Below, piece by piece: positions 28,766-39,145 of a stretch of DNA of 64,000 nt (position 1 is its first letter; each line of letters begins with the position of its first letter). A program made the position numbers and the translations under genes. Origin of the DNA: Schizochytrium sp. CCTCC M209059 (lineage: Eukaryota > Sar > Bigyra > Thraustochytrida > Thraustochytriidae); assembly GCA_000818945.1 (NCBI GenBank), contig KN805372.1, positions 491,964-555,963 of the forward strand, given 5' to 3'. The notes below the pieces were generated by a model. It was not told the DNA's origin and ran no database searches. It saw only the letters and a program-made list of their open reading frames with translations.

Positions 28766-30460
28766 TTAAAGCTTCGCCTCCTTCTTGCCGTCGACATAGC
28801 GGTATGCAGGGCTACGCATGGTCACGAGCTCCTCGGCAGAGCTAGGATGAAGGCCCACGGTAGAATCAAAGTCCTTCTTGGTGGCACCCATCTTCATTGC
28901 AATGGCAACGCTCTGGATCATCTCCGCTGCGTGCTCGCCGCAAATGTGCACGCCAACGACGCGATCGGACTCCGAGGCGACAATGATCTTCATGAGCATC
29001 TTGGTGTCAACGCCCGTGAGCGTGTGAAGCATGGGCTTAAAGGTGGACTTGAAGACGGTCACATCCTTGTACTCCTCGACAGCCTGCTCCTCGGTCTGAC
29101 CGCAGGACCCAATCTCGTTCTTGCCGGCAAAGACAGCCGACGGGACGTACTCGTGGTCAGGCTTGCGGTCCATGCCGCCGTACACAGTATCCGCAAAGCA
29201 GTGGCCCTCCATGAGCGCCACGGGCGTGAGCTGGATGCGGTCAGTGACGTCACCAATGGCGAAAATGGTGTCCACGTTCGTCTTGGAGTACTCGTCGACA
29301 GGAATGGATCCATCCTTGCGCACCTCGACGCCCGCAAGGTCAAGACCGAGGTCCTCCGTCTTCGGGGTGCGGCCGGTAGCCATCAGGACGCAGTCGGCCT
29401 CGACCTCGTCGCCAGCCTCGGTCGTGATCTTGAGAGTTTCATCCGGGTTCTTCTCAATCTTGGCCGGGTTCGTGTTGAACTGAAGATCAATGTTGTCAAG
29501 CTTGGACATCTCGTCGGCAAGATGCTGGCGAACGTCGTCGTCGAATCCGCGCAAAAAGAGGTCGCGCCTGTACATGAGGGTGACCTTGGATCCAAAGCCT
29601 GCCATAATCATGGCAAACTCGACAGCAATGTAGCCGCCGCCGACAACCACAAGGCGATCCGGGCGCTCCTTGAGATAGAAGATCTCGTTCGAGGTGATGG
29701 TCAGGTCCGCGCCCTCGATGCTCGGCTTGAAAGGCCAGCCACCAACAGAGATGAGCACACGCTCCGTCGTGAGGACCTCTTCCTTGCCGTCCGGGCCCGT
29801 AAGGACAACCTCGTGAGCGGACTTGAGGCGGCCGATGCCCTCATAGGTCTCCACTCCGGCATTGCCCAGAATGCGGCCGTAGATGCCATTCAAGCGACTA
29901 ATTTCCTTGTCCTTCTTCTCCATGAACGTGGACCAGTCGTGCGTCGGGTTCGAGATGCCGGACCAGCCGTATTGCTGGGCGGCGTGGAGATCGTGCGAAA
30001 AGAGCGAGCCGTAGACCATGAGCTTTTTCGGCACGCACTGCAAAGAGTCAAATGGAAAGAAGAATGTGACGAGCGATGATAATCCCAGCGGCGTCAGTGG
30101 TCATGTGCGCAACGAAAAAGTGAAACAAAACTGCTCGGTTTAACTTACGCCAACGTTTACGCAGGTACCACCAATGGCAGCGTAGTGAGGCGGGCCATGG
30201 TGCATGGACGCTTCGATGAGGGCGACCTTGGCGCCATGGGTGGCAGCTTTTGTATCATCCGTCACAAGTGTTTTCTCGTCAACGTTAGCTTTCTCCAATC
30301 CAATTTGATTTTGCTTCAGTTTGCTTCACGAGAGCGCGCGCGCAAGTTTGCTTCATGACGTACCGATGCGGGAGCCACGCACGCCGCCCGAGCCGCCGCC
30401 AATGACGATCAGATCGTACATGTACTTGCCCTTGTTGGAGCCGCGCAGCATGGCCGACAT
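28766..30460 (-). CDS. GSR: glutathione reductase (three exons)
   Basis: Exons 30364-30460, 30149-30246 and 28766-30037 join in frame to 488 residues. An N-terminal FAD Rossmann motif GGGSGG lies at 21-26. The redox disulfide is Cys61-VNVG-Cys66, followed by PKKLM as in glutathione reductases. The NADPH site is 'VVVGGGYIAVEFAMIMAGFG' with 'YRRDLFLRGFD', whose arginines favour NADPH over NADH. The FAD/central motif is DTIFAIGDVT. The C-terminal interface has 'GLHPSSAEE', the catalytic His-Glu pair. The enzyme reduces glutathione disulfide with NADPH. Trypanothione reductases share the disulfide motif, but nothing here points to that substrate. The second intron falls exactly between the glycine before Cys66 and Cys66. 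No clear organelle signal; a cytosolic form is likely. Confidence 0.93.
30038..30148 (-). other. intron 2 of glutathione reductase
   Basis: 111 bp, donor GTAAGTTAAAC, acceptor TTTGCAG (read on the minus strand). It separates the two redox-active cysteine codons. Confidence 0.9.
30247..30363 (-). other. intron 1 of glutathione reductase
   Basis: 117 bp, donor GTACGTCATG, acceptor AAAAG. Splicing gives the expected 'SRIAATHGAKVALIE' junction. Confidence 0.88.
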
Positions 30461-31240
30461 GATGCAAGGGGGGCTTTCTCGAAAGGATACTACGTCAACG
30501 CACGGCGACACAAACAGCACTGCGGCGAGTCGGCGGTGGACGAGCTTGGGTTTTGCACGGTCTGCTGCGTAAGGGCGAGACGCGGGCACAAGCGAGGGCG
30601 CGAGCGCGAGCGAGCGAGCGAGCGAGGTTCTTGGCGATGAAGCTTTGCGGCGCTGATGAGCCTGGTGGCGCCGCGACGCCTGGGTTTTAGCGTTGGGCTA
30701 CCTGTATCGCTAGGACCAGAACTCTCGGTAAAATTGAGCGGACGCGAGGCAACTTTCGCCGCATGAAATATCGGCGAGATGACCATCTGGATGCCGGCCT
30801 TCGTTGCCGCACCGTGTTTCAACAGATTCCACCTCGGTGGGCAAGAATGGCCGCAGGCTTCGCTGGCAAGACTCATCGTCATCGTCGTCATCATTTGGGG
30901 CCAGCATCGGCAGCAGGAAAGCCTTTGCCCGAGGTCAAAATGGTCTTTGCCCGAGGTCGAAAAAGCCGGCCAAACGTAACATCGAGATGATCATGGTGAT
31001 GATGATAACAGGGAGGCAGGCCGGCTGGCTTGCTGGTGAAGAGAGTAGTCATGGTGGATGACGAATGATAAATGATAATGATGATGATCAAAGTACCATT
31101 TGGAGCGAGAAGCAAGTCGCAAGAAGCAAACTAAATTCCAAACATCACATTTTGCATCGCTTCGAGACGTGCGTAGATTTGCTTGGAGTAGGTGCACATA
31201 TAGTTCTCTGACCTTGAAAGTTGGAGCATATCTAGAGATT
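30461..31240. other. upstream region of glutathione reductase
   Basis: Holds a GAGC tetranucleotide run at 30607-30627 (147 bp upstream of the ATG), an imperfect duplication 'TTTGCCCGAGGTC(G)AAAAxG' near 30919-30965, and GAT/ATG repeats at ~30985-31090. No gene is supported. Confidence 0.4.
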
Positions 31241-31500
31241 TTATAGGTCGAAAATGTACACCTTGACTCCAGTAAGCTTGACTGATGCATTACAGAGGTA
31301 GTCGATGTGGCCTGGGCCAGGAGCTGGTCGGTGGCGCAAAAAGACTTTCCTTCGCGGCGACGTCGTTCGCATTCTTTGGCGTGCGCGTGGTCCGGGTCGA
31401 AGATTACATCGTGGTTGCCGGCAACGAGAACTTTAGGGCGATGCGGCTGCGATGCCATCCAGTCGACGAATCGATGTGCCTCCTCGATGTCACTCGCACC
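31241..31500 (-). pseudogene. relic of an MPPED/UPF0046-type metallophosphoesterase
   Basis: On the minus strand, from 31500, the frame reads 'ASDIEEAHRFVDWMASQPHR', then PKVLVAGNHDVIFDPD. This is the 'W...lPH..kivvaGNHD' metal-binding block of the MPPED1/2 (UPF0046) phosphoesterases. Near 31305-31325 the frame must slip by one base to continue as 'IDYLCNASVKLTGVKVY', the family's next strand pair, and then ends at 31241. An in-frame stop precedes 31500. The N-terminal catalytic block (DxH...GD) and the C-terminal GHxH block are both missing. This is a truncated, frameshifted remnant, unless distant exons are overlooked. Confidence 0.6.
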
Positions 31501-31511
31501 TTACTCCGTTC

Positions 31512-31543
<32 letters not shown>

Positions 31544-31730
31544 CTAATGATGATGATGATAATATAATTTCTTCTCTTCTTTCCATCCGTATGGCCCAAC
31601 TGTTGCTTACCATGGCGCTCGTCTTCATAGCACGGCAACGGCAAAACAAAAGTCAAACGAAGAATCTTACAGGGGTGGGGGAGGGGTATACCCAAGTTTT
31701 GTTGGTTTGTTGTAATTTGACAGGCCTATC
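31501..31730. other. spacer with CTG/GAT trinucleotide repeats
   Basis: Short TGC/CTG run at 31514-31540 followed by ATGATGATGAT. Sits between the phosphoesterase relic and the PRPP synthetase stop. Confidence 0.5.
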
Positions 31731-33029
31731 CTATTTGGTCTCGTAGTGCATCTTACGGATGAGCTCAGAGATCTCGGGTGCGACGGAAATAATCTCGAGC
31801 TTGTCGCCAAGCGCGGCCCGATCAGACTCGCGCACAGGCACCGTGTTGAGCACCACGATCTTTTCGATGCCAGCCTGGGCGAGACGGGCCGCGGCCTCGC
31901 CGTTAAAAAGTGCGTGGCTGCAGTACACAGAAACGCTCTTGGCGCCAGCTGAATGAAGCGCGTCAATGGCAGCGCAGGTGGTTGACCCGGACTCCATAAT
32001 GTCCTCAACGATAATGACGGACTTGCCTTTGACATTGCCAACGAGGTCGACGCTACGCGGCGTCGGCGTACCATCTGGCGAAGGTGGTGGCGGAGTGCGA
32101 ATAATGGTGGCAAGGTCGATGGGCGTGTCGAGCGCCTCCGAAAGCGCAACCTTGAAATTCTTCGCTTTTGTGAGGCAAGACGCGTGGGGCGAGACAACGG
32201 CGAGACCCTCGCTCTCCTCGGCCAAATTTTTGATGATATTGGCCAACTCTCGCGGTACGAAATCGGCGGCGCGAAGCGTCTCGATGGGCGTCCGCTCGAA
32301 AAAGCCTTCGGCCATGCCTTGGCCCGGGGGATGAATGTCAACGGCAATGACGCTCTGCGCACCGGCAACCTCCATCATGCGCGCCACATCGGCAGCAGCA
32401 AGGTTGGAGCGCGCATAGTTCCAGTCCGTGCGGCTCTTGGTCGGCGCCGAGTGTGCGAGCGAGCGCATGTATCCAAAGTAAGGAACCACAACGGTGACGC
32501 GCTTGGCGCTTGCATGCCGAGCGGCGCTCACCATGAGGATAAGCTCCATAAGATTCTCGTTCACGGGCGGCGACGTAGGCTGCACGATGTAGACGTCCTT
32601 GCCTCGGACCGATTCGTCGAGCTTGACACTCACCTCGCCGTCCGCGAAGCGCTTCACGTTGGACCGTCCCACAGAGACGCCGAGGTGCTGCGCAACCTCC
32701 TCGGCCAACGCAAGGTTGCTGTTTCCTGCAAACACCTTGAGCTCGCCGCAGCCGGGCGTAAAGTCATTGTTCAAAGAGCACAGGTGCGGTTTCTTGGCCG
32801 AGGACACGGGCTTGGTGCGCGACTGCGTCCGCATTGAGATCTGCGGCGTGCGCGGCTTCTCGTCCTCTGGGGTCGTCGTCTGCGCCTTGGCCTCGCAGCG
32901 CGCGCCAAGGTCCTGCTCGCCCGTCTCGCGGCTGGCGGGCCAGCTGTTTGCGAGCGCCACGGCGGTCGCCGCGCCGAGCGCCGACGCTGCGGCGGCAGCC
33001 CCGCGTCGCGAGAACACCGCCCTTCGCAT
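31731..33029 (-). CDS. divergent ribose-phosphate pyrophosphokinase (PRPP synthetase) homologue
   Basis: 432 residues from the ATG at 33027-33029. The first ~85 residues are Arg/Ala-rich and acid-poor, like an organelle presequence. The tandem phosphoribosyltransferase folds follow: 'LKVFAGNSNLALAEEVAQHL', 'RFADGEVSVKLDESVRGKDV', 'VYIVQPTSPPVNENLMELIL', the metal-site 'VDIHPPGQGMAEGFF', and the PRPP loop VEDIMESGSTTC. The usual PRPP loop is DDxxDTGGT; here it is E-D-I-M-E-S-G-S-T. The flexible catalytic loop (YARQDRK...R-x-PISAK) is replaced by a longer 'YMRSLAHSAPTKSRTDWNYAR', and 'DAGGAKR' by 'HASCLTKA'. It makes PRPP from ribose 5-phosphate and ATP if active; the changes raise the possibility of a regulatory or altered member. 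Confidence 0.8.
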   Translation of the reverse strand: MRRAVFSRRGAAAAASALGAATAVALANSWPASRETGEQDLGARCEAKAQTTTPEDEKPRTPQISMRTQSRTKPVSSAKKPHLCSLNNDFTPGCGELKVFAGNSNLALAEEVAQHLGVSVGRSNVKRFADGEVSVKLDESVRGKDVYIVQPTSPPVNENLMELILMVSAARHASAKRVTVVVPYFGYMRSLAHSAPTKSRTDWNYARSNLAAADVARMMEVAGAQSVIAVDIHPPGQGMAEGFFERTPIETLRAADFVPRELANIIKNLAEESEGLAVVSPHASCLTKAKNFKVALSEALDTPIDLATIIRTPPPPSPDGTPTPRSVDLVGNVKGKSVIIVEDIMESGSTTCAAIDALHSAGAKSVSVYCSHALFNGEAAARLAQAGIEKIVVLNTVPVRESDRAALGDKLEIISVAPEISELIRKMHYETK

Positions 33030-33184
33030 TGCCTCTGCGCAAGGAGGTCCTCTTGCCCACGCGCGCGCGCGATATCCGCTCGCCGTTCGCCTGCTCAGGC
33101 TGCCGGCCGGTAGTGGTTTGCAAGCTTCCGCCTCTCCTCTTGCACTCACATCGAAGAAATAGAAATAGACTGACAGGACAGAGC

Positions 33185-33192
33185 TAGGCCTA
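33185..33192. promoter_or_regulatory. TAGGCCTA palindrome
   Basis: One copy, 156 bp upstream of the PRPP synthetase start at 33029. Confidence 0.35.
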
Positions 33193-33592
33193 GTAGACAG
33201 AAAGATAGACAACGTATAACGTGGTTGCTTTTATCATCCACAACTAGAAGGTGGGCAAGAATAAACCGCGTCATCATCACCTGCCTGGCTGCAAGAATTT
33301 TTCCGCACAAGATGCGGAGCGCAGAAGCTCGAGGTCGAACTTGGATTCTTAAGCGCAGTAGACTGTATGAAAGAGGCCAACAAACAAAGCTTTGCTTTTG
33401 AGCCTGAGGTGGATGACATTTCTGTCCAAGAAAAGTTCTCGCGGTCGCGTCGGTTCTTCTGGTGATAAATGCCAACAATTCGTGACGTCTACGTCTAACC
33501 ACGAGCAAGTGTACGATATGATGGTGGAAAGGTCACCTTGTTGCACGCGCTGCCAATCAAATTGCAGCGCCAAACACACTATTCTCTACTAC

Positions 33593-33606
33593 TAGGCCTA
33601 GGCCTA
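33593..33606. promoter_or_regulatory. double TAGGCCTA palindrome
   Basis: Two overlapping copies in the spacer, 457 bp upstream of the GAR1 ATG. Confidence 0.3.
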
Positions 33607-34062
33607 ATCCACTGGAGTCGGACAGTCAGAAAGACAGACAGGCAGGCAGGCATTGCTACTTCGCTTTTCCCAATATCAGCCTATCGCCGCGCGTCGCTGC
33701 ATCCTCTGTCTGTCTTGGCAGCTCCGTCCTCTGCCCCCTTGGACATACATGATGCCAACGTAAGAAGAAAGAAGAAAGAAGGGCGTGTGATGATGATGGA
33801 CCGACCGTCAATGAGCACACACCCATTGAGCTGGTCCCGCCTTAACCTTATCCGGTACTAAATTTGAGCATAAAGGCCAAATCTAAGGGTGTGAGCCGAG
33901 GTCACCCGCCTTAAGCGCCGATGAGTGGCTGAAGGAGGTCGCTCGCCCACGGACGAGGAGGACCACGGGAGGGAACTGGGGCGCGGGCGCAGACCTTGAG
34001 CGAGACGCGGGGCGTGCGAGACAGCTCTCGCGAGGAGTAGCGCGCGGCGAAGGAAGAGCAGC

Positions 34063-34674
34063 ATGCAGCGCGGCGGTTTTCGCGGCGGTCGCGGCGGCGG
34101 CCGTGGCGGCGGTCGCGGCGGCGGTCGCGGCGGTGGTCGCGGCGGCTTTGGACGCAGGAACTTCGAGGAGGGCCCTCCCGACCGCGTGATGGAGGCCGGC
34201 AAGTTCATCCACCCGGCGGAGAACGAGCTCCTCTTTGACTGCATCATGCCGGACCTGCTCCCGCATTTCAACGCGGCAGCATACCTGGAGAACAAGAGCA
34301 AGATTGGCAAAATCGATGAGGTCTTCGGCCCCATCAACAAGATCATGTTCACGGTCAAGCTGGACGAGGGCTTTCAGGCGTCCTCTTTCAAGGCCGAGGA
34401 CAAGGTGTATATTAGCCCAGAAAAGGTTCTGCCCGTCTCGCGCTTCACCGACCCCAAGTCTGGCGGCGGTAGTCGCGGCGGCGGTCGCGGTGGCCGTGGC
34501 GGTGGCCGTGGGGGTGGCCGCGGTGGCGCTCGTGGCGGTCGGGGAGGCTTTCGCGGCGGCCGTGGCGGTGGACCCGGCTTTCGCGGTGGTCGTGGCGGCG
34601 GCAGTGGCGGCCGTGGTGGTGGCTTTGGTGGCCGTGGCCGTGGTGCCCCGCGTGGTGGTCGTGGCCGATGGTAA
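34063..34674 (+). CDS. GAR1: GAR1, H/ACA snoRNP subunit
   Basis: 203 residues. RGG-rich arms (residues ~4-32 and ~138-203) flank a central ~100-residue core. The core includes 'EAGKFIHPAENELLFDCIM', 'YLENKSKIGKIDEVFGPINK', and 'KAEDKVYISPEKVLPVSRF', the Gar1 beta-barrel signature. Gar1 joins dyskerin/Cbf5, Nop10 and Nhp2 in the H/ACA particle that pseudouridylates rRNA in the nucleolus. Length and layout match yeast Gar1 (~205). The extreme Gly/Arg codon bias (GGC GGT CGC) makes the opposite strand an artefactual Pro-rich frame. Confidence 0.95.
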   Translation: MQRGGFRGGRGGGRGGGRGGGRGGGRGGFGRRNFEEGPPDRVMEAGKFIHPAENELLFDCIMPDLLPHFNAAAYLENKSKIGKIDEVFGPINKIMFTVKLDEGFQASSFKAEDKVYISPEKVLPVSRFTDPKSGGGSRGGGRGGRGGGRGGGRGGARGGRGGFRGGRGGGPGFRGGRGGGSGGRGGGFGGRGRGAPRGGRGRW

Positions 34675-35704
34675 TTCAGCACGCCTGCCGCTCGCGGCTT
34701 TTACTCAGCTCGTTAGTTTGCTTATCAACCTCTTCGTGGCCAGCCAACCTCTTGTCGCTTGGCATGTGGACGTCGCTCGATCTTCAAAAGACATACACAA
34801 AGACTTCGGTTCAATGAGTCTCATCTTTTTCTTTTGTAGGACGTGCGGCATACTCTCTGACTGCCCCAAGTCTGGCAGATTGGCAGGCTAGCTGGCTTAC
34901 TGGCTAACTGACTGGTAGGCCTTTGCACGCCTCTTTTCTCCTCTATCCTGCGCCGCACGTGCGCGACGTCTTCTTGCGTCGATGCTCACGCACGAGGGCT
35001 GCGTTATCGCACGCAAATAGACCCGCTGCGCGGCGAACACACAAGACTCGCATGTGCTGTTTCTTCACACAACACTCTGTAGTTGTGATGTTAATGCAGT
35101 ATATTGCGAACCCCAGACGACCCTTGACGCTCCTCTTCCTCGCTTCTGATGTTTGACGTCAACGATGTGGTTGAAGAACGATTGCAGCGTTTTTCACCTT
35201 AGGAATGCACTTTACCTCCGTGGCATCGTGCTCTTTCGGCCTTTAGTTGCAGCTCTTTTTTTTTATCACCGGAATCGCAGACCTCACTATCGAACGATGT
35301 TTTTATCCCTCCTTTCTTCTTCTTCCCCTGGTCACCGCGCGTGTGGCAAATTCTGACGACTCTTTCGCGACTACGAAGAGCAAAGATTTCTCCACCTTGT
35401 TGCAATCGAGGCTGGACAAGATAATCCTTGTCTTCGTTGCTTGCTGACCGTCAAGCCTCGTGCAACAGCAGCAGCAGCAGCCGTCACGAGGAAATGCATC
35501 TCGTGATTTTTAAAGAACTTGGACGAGTCCAAGGCGGCAAGTGAAAGTAACAACTTGAATGCGAGATGCGCGGCCACATTTTTTTTTTTCCATTGTGGTT
35601 AGTCATGCCTTCTTTCTTTTCTTCTCCTTCTTCTTTTTTTTCCTCACTATCGCACGAGTCATCAAGCTAAACCGTCAGGGTCCAAGACCGCAAGCGTGCG
35701 TGCC
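34675..35704. other. intergenic spacer
   Basis: 1.03 kb between GAR1 and the coiled-coil gene. It has a short GCA run (35467-35482) and T-rich tracts near 35580-35640. No gene is supported. Confidence 0.4.
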
Positions 35705-35791
35705 ATGGGAGGCGCGGAGCGCGCGCGTGGGAGCGGCGTTGGCGCGGCGTCAAGGTCACTGCAGTTTGCAGAAGAGCAACTTGCACCTCGG

Positions 35792-35829
<38 letters not shown>

Positions 35830-37759
35830 AAAGGAAAAACCCATGCAGCGCGGCCGGATGCGACGAAGCGGCGGTGGTGAGCAAACGCGCACAGGAGCGG
35901 GCAAGACGCGTATCAAGAAGGTGCAGCGCAAAAAAACAAACACACAGACGGCCTCATCGAAATCACAAATTGTCTCTCGCTCAAGGGGAAACGCATCGAA
36001 ACGTGCCACAGAAACTCAGGTGGTTAATCGCGAAGAGTCCGACATTGACGATGGGAAACGCTCTAGGAGTATGGTGGGAGACCAACGTAGGGCCAAGACG
36101 CTCGCATCGGCCTCCTCTTTATCCGTATCGTCTTCGTCGTCGTCTTCGTCATCATCATCAGCATCGTCGACATCGTCATCATCACCATCATTAGGTTCAG
36201 ATCGACTGCCCATCCACGCAAATCAGACTGCAACGAGTGCGCGGCAAGAGACCTCGACGAGCACAGGTCTTCTCGCACGCGCGAGTCGGAGACAACATGC
36301 CCCAGGACACGCCGTAGAGAGACTGTCGAGCGAACTAGAAGAAGTACAACGATCTGTGGCTCGCCTGCGAGAACAGCGACTCATCGTCGAGCGCATCAAG
36401 CACGAGGCCGAAACCAAGGACCGCCGCATCAATGAACTCGAGCTGCTTGTGCAAAAGTTGAGATCGCAGCACTCACAAGCGTCACTCCAGGCACTTGAGC
36501 GCGAGCGCGCTCTTCGCTCCAAACTTTTGTCTGTCGAACAGCACGTTTCGCACAAACGAGATAGCGACGTCACCGTAGCACTTGAGTTAAAGAACTTGCT
36601 GCAAGAGGCGCAGCAGACTGAAAATGGACTCCGTTGCGAACTTGCGCGCACCCAGGCCGAGCTCCAGGAACGACTGACGCACGGCGAGTCCGAATCGAAA
36701 GAGCTTCGCGATTCCAACGCGCGCCTTCTCACAGATAAAGAAACCCTCGAAGACAGGATAGCCCAATTGCAGCGAGATCTAGAAGATAAGACGCGCGACC
36801 TGGAGCGTGCACGGTCTCGGCAGAGCACGGCAACTACCGCTGCCGAAAATCGGTGCGAAGAGGCAGAGCGACTCTTGGCAGCTCGCAAGGCTCAGCTTGC
36901 CGAGTGGAAAGATAAGGCTGATGCTCTTTCACTTGTAAGCAGCAAACAGCGCGAGCAGCTCGAGGCTCGAACGACGGCGCTAGAAGAGGCAGAACGCCGC
37001 GAGACACTCTTACAGGGCACGATCAACGAGCTAGAGGAGAATCTCGAAGTCCTGCGCGAACAAGTTGAGGTTTCCGAGAGTGGCGACCTTGAGCTGCGTC
37101 GCCAGCTCAAACATGCAAACCAGCGCCTCGAAGAAGCCGACAACGTCGTCGAGCAGCTTCGCAATGAACTCGTCCAGGCGAAAATGGACTCACTCATTAC
37201 CGAAGACCAGTCGAAGCGACAAAAGTCCAACTTTTCAGAGTACGAGGCAAGCCTACAGCGCGCAAGCGCGCATCGCCAGCGTATGGAACTTCAGCTCAAG
37301 AACCTTGCTTCAAAGGTTCAGGAGCTTCAGTCGCAGCTCGTGCAAGAAATGCAAACGAACGCCTCGCTTACGCGTCAGCTCGAGGAGGAACGCAACTCGC
37401 GTTCGCGCGTATCCCGTGAGCGACTTCGAATCCTCGAGGAGTTTTATGACGAGGAAAACAAGCTTAAGGAAACCCTTGAGCATCCCTTTTTCGACAAGGC
37501 GCGCGCACGTGCGCTTCGCAATACCAGCAGCGTTCACGCAGGCAAGACCGAGCAATTTTCTTCTTATTCACATAGCGAACTCGGAAGCACCACAGAAGCT
37601 GCGTCTTTGCTTAGAGATCCGGCTGAACTAACCGTGGAGTCCTCTGGATCTCGACTTTTGCGATCGATGGCAGAAAAGGAGAGCCGAGACGACTATGATG
37701 TCGAAGTCACAGAAGATGCCAGACTCGTGCCGACAAACAATCATGAGGCCTACTTTTGA
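35705..37759 (+). CDS. large coiled-coil protein with poly-Gln and poly-Ser tracts
   Basis: 684 residues from the ATG in GCCATGG at 35705. The N-terminal ~190 residues are disordered: a 13-Gln run (near residue 30), Arg/Lys clusters, and a long Ser tract (~140-165) encoded by TCG/TCA/TCT repeats. Residues ~205-560 are almost unbroken heptad coiled coil, rich in Glu, Arg, Leu and Gln. The tail is acidic and less regular. Single exon. The architecture suits centrosome/basal-body, Golgin or cytoskeletal scaffolds, but coiled coils alone cannot identify the family. It ends 119 bp from the stop of the convergent ICln gene. Confidence 0.75.
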
Positions 37760-37877
37760 CTTTTGAGAATCAAATCAGTGCAATTGTAACCATTGGACTG
37801 CAGCAGGAGGCGAACAATGGTTGGTTGATCTGCAGCGCAAACAACGGAAACAACGGAAAGTGTGGCACTCCTTTGCT

Positions 37878-38821
37878 TCATGACGAATCGCCGCCCGACG
37901 GTGGCGCTGCCTCGGGCTCTGCTGCGTCGTCAAATTGGCCTGGCTCAACAAGCAGAGAGTCCCAATGTGCAAGTTTTGCCTGTAAAGCCTCGGCCTCCCC
38001 GGCACTGAGGCCCGCGGTGTTCTCAAAGGTGATCCACTCTCCTCCCCCGCCCGCGCCCAGGGCTTTACTATTCAGGATTTGTATGCCATCCTCGACGAGA
38101 TTTCCCGTGTCGTCGCTCTCTTCCCATTCCCTTGCTTCAGTGTCCTCCTCCTCCTCCTCCTCCTCCTCTACTTCCTCCAGGTCTTCATCGTCGGGGAAAA
38201 GTGCAGCGCCGCGCGAGAAGGCCTGAAATAGCTGCGAGACTGTGAATAAAATTAAAAGTCAGCATGATGTCAAAGTGTAACAAAATATGCGCTATTCATT
38301 TGCCCGAATATCAACAACTTACGCGAGTCTTCGTTTTCAGGGACGAATCTGACCTCAATCATGTCTTGATCCTCTTCTTCGCCGTCGTCAAAATCTGCAC
38401 AAGAATCCTCCGATGGCGCGTCCATGAGCTGACAGTACATGCAAGGTTGCTGGACGACGCTGTCTTCTTTGCAGACAGCGTGCATGTTGAGCGTGCGGTA
38501 GTCTATCTGTACGCCTTGAGCATCGGCGTTAGCATCGGCATGATCAGTACTAGCAGCACCAGCAGGATCGCTGACCCAGGCTACTCTTGCACTGGTGACG
38601 AAGAGAGTGCCGCGTGGTCGCGAGCCTTGTGCAGCAGCGTTCTCGTCCTCGTCTTCGGTTCCGTCGTTCACGACGAGCAAAGTGCTTGGCTCTCGCACAA
38701 AGACCACTTCGTCGCCAAGGACCGCCAGGGTCTCAGCCGCAGATGCATCCGTGAGCGCTGCAGCCTTGAACAGGGCGTCGTCGGGCGACAGCGCTACGAG
38801 CAGTGCGTCGCGGGCCACCAT
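37878..38821 (-). CDS. CLNS1A: ICln (pICln) methylosome chaperone, two exons
   Basis: Exon 1 is 38323-38821 and exon 2 is 37878-38239, giving 286 residues. The N-terminal PH-like domain has 'GTLFVTSARVAWVSD' (the ICln 'GtLYiTe.rv.Wl' strand), then a YRTLNMHAV helix and 'IEVRFVPENEDS'. After the splice junction come 'LSQLFQAFSRGAALFPDDED', a run of seven Glu, and the conserved C-terminal 'WITFENTAGLSAGEAEAL', like 'Fyt.EGl..LT..G'. ICln holds Sm proteins in an assembly-competent ring with PRMT5 before SMN-type snRNP assembly. Acidic loops are usual. A TAGGCCTA triplet lies 128 bp upstream. ICln was once proposed as a chloride-channel factor; the snRNP role is the accepted one. Confidence 0.88.
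38240..38322 (-). other. intron of ICln
   Basis: 83 bp, donor GTAAGTTG, acceptor ATTCACAG (minus strand). Splicing joins ...ENEDS to LSQLFQ in frame; unspliced, the frame ends within the intron. Confidence 0.88.
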
Positions 38822-38948
38822 GTCGCTGCGTTCGTCTCGTCTCTTGCAGGCGACGGGCAGGTCTCGGTACCCGCTGCACAAGTACAGACGAAGTTCGAGG
38901 CGACGAGAGTTTTGCGGTCGCTTGCTTGGTTGCGCTCTCCAGCAAAAC

Positions 38949-38968
38949 TAGGCCTAGGCCTAGGCCTA
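38949..38968. promoter_or_regulatory. triple TAGGCCTA palindrome
   Basis: Three overlapping copies in the 325 bp divergent spacer, 128 bp from the ICln start and 178 bp from the SDR start. Confidence 0.4.
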
Positions 38969-39145
38969 GGCCAAACCTTCTTCAGACGAGCCTCGGCCTG
39001 AATAGATAAGAGATAAGCTCTGAAGGCCAACTTGAAGCCCGGCCAAGCCAAGCCAAGCCAAGCAAGCTTAGGAAACGACGAGGCGGGCGGTCAGAGACAG
39101 TGGCCTTTGCGCGTCTGAGCTCTGTTTCTGAAGAGAGGAGGCAGC

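Larger units (their letters stand above)
33030..34062. other. divergent spacer between PRPP synthetase and GAR1
   Basis: 1.03 kb. It contains TAGGCCTA copies at 33185-33192 and 33593-33606. Otherwise no gene is supported. Confidence 0.45.

Noticed and set aside
34374..34682. Pro/Arg-rich minus-strand frame
   Set aside because: Antisense of the GAR1 RGG repeats.
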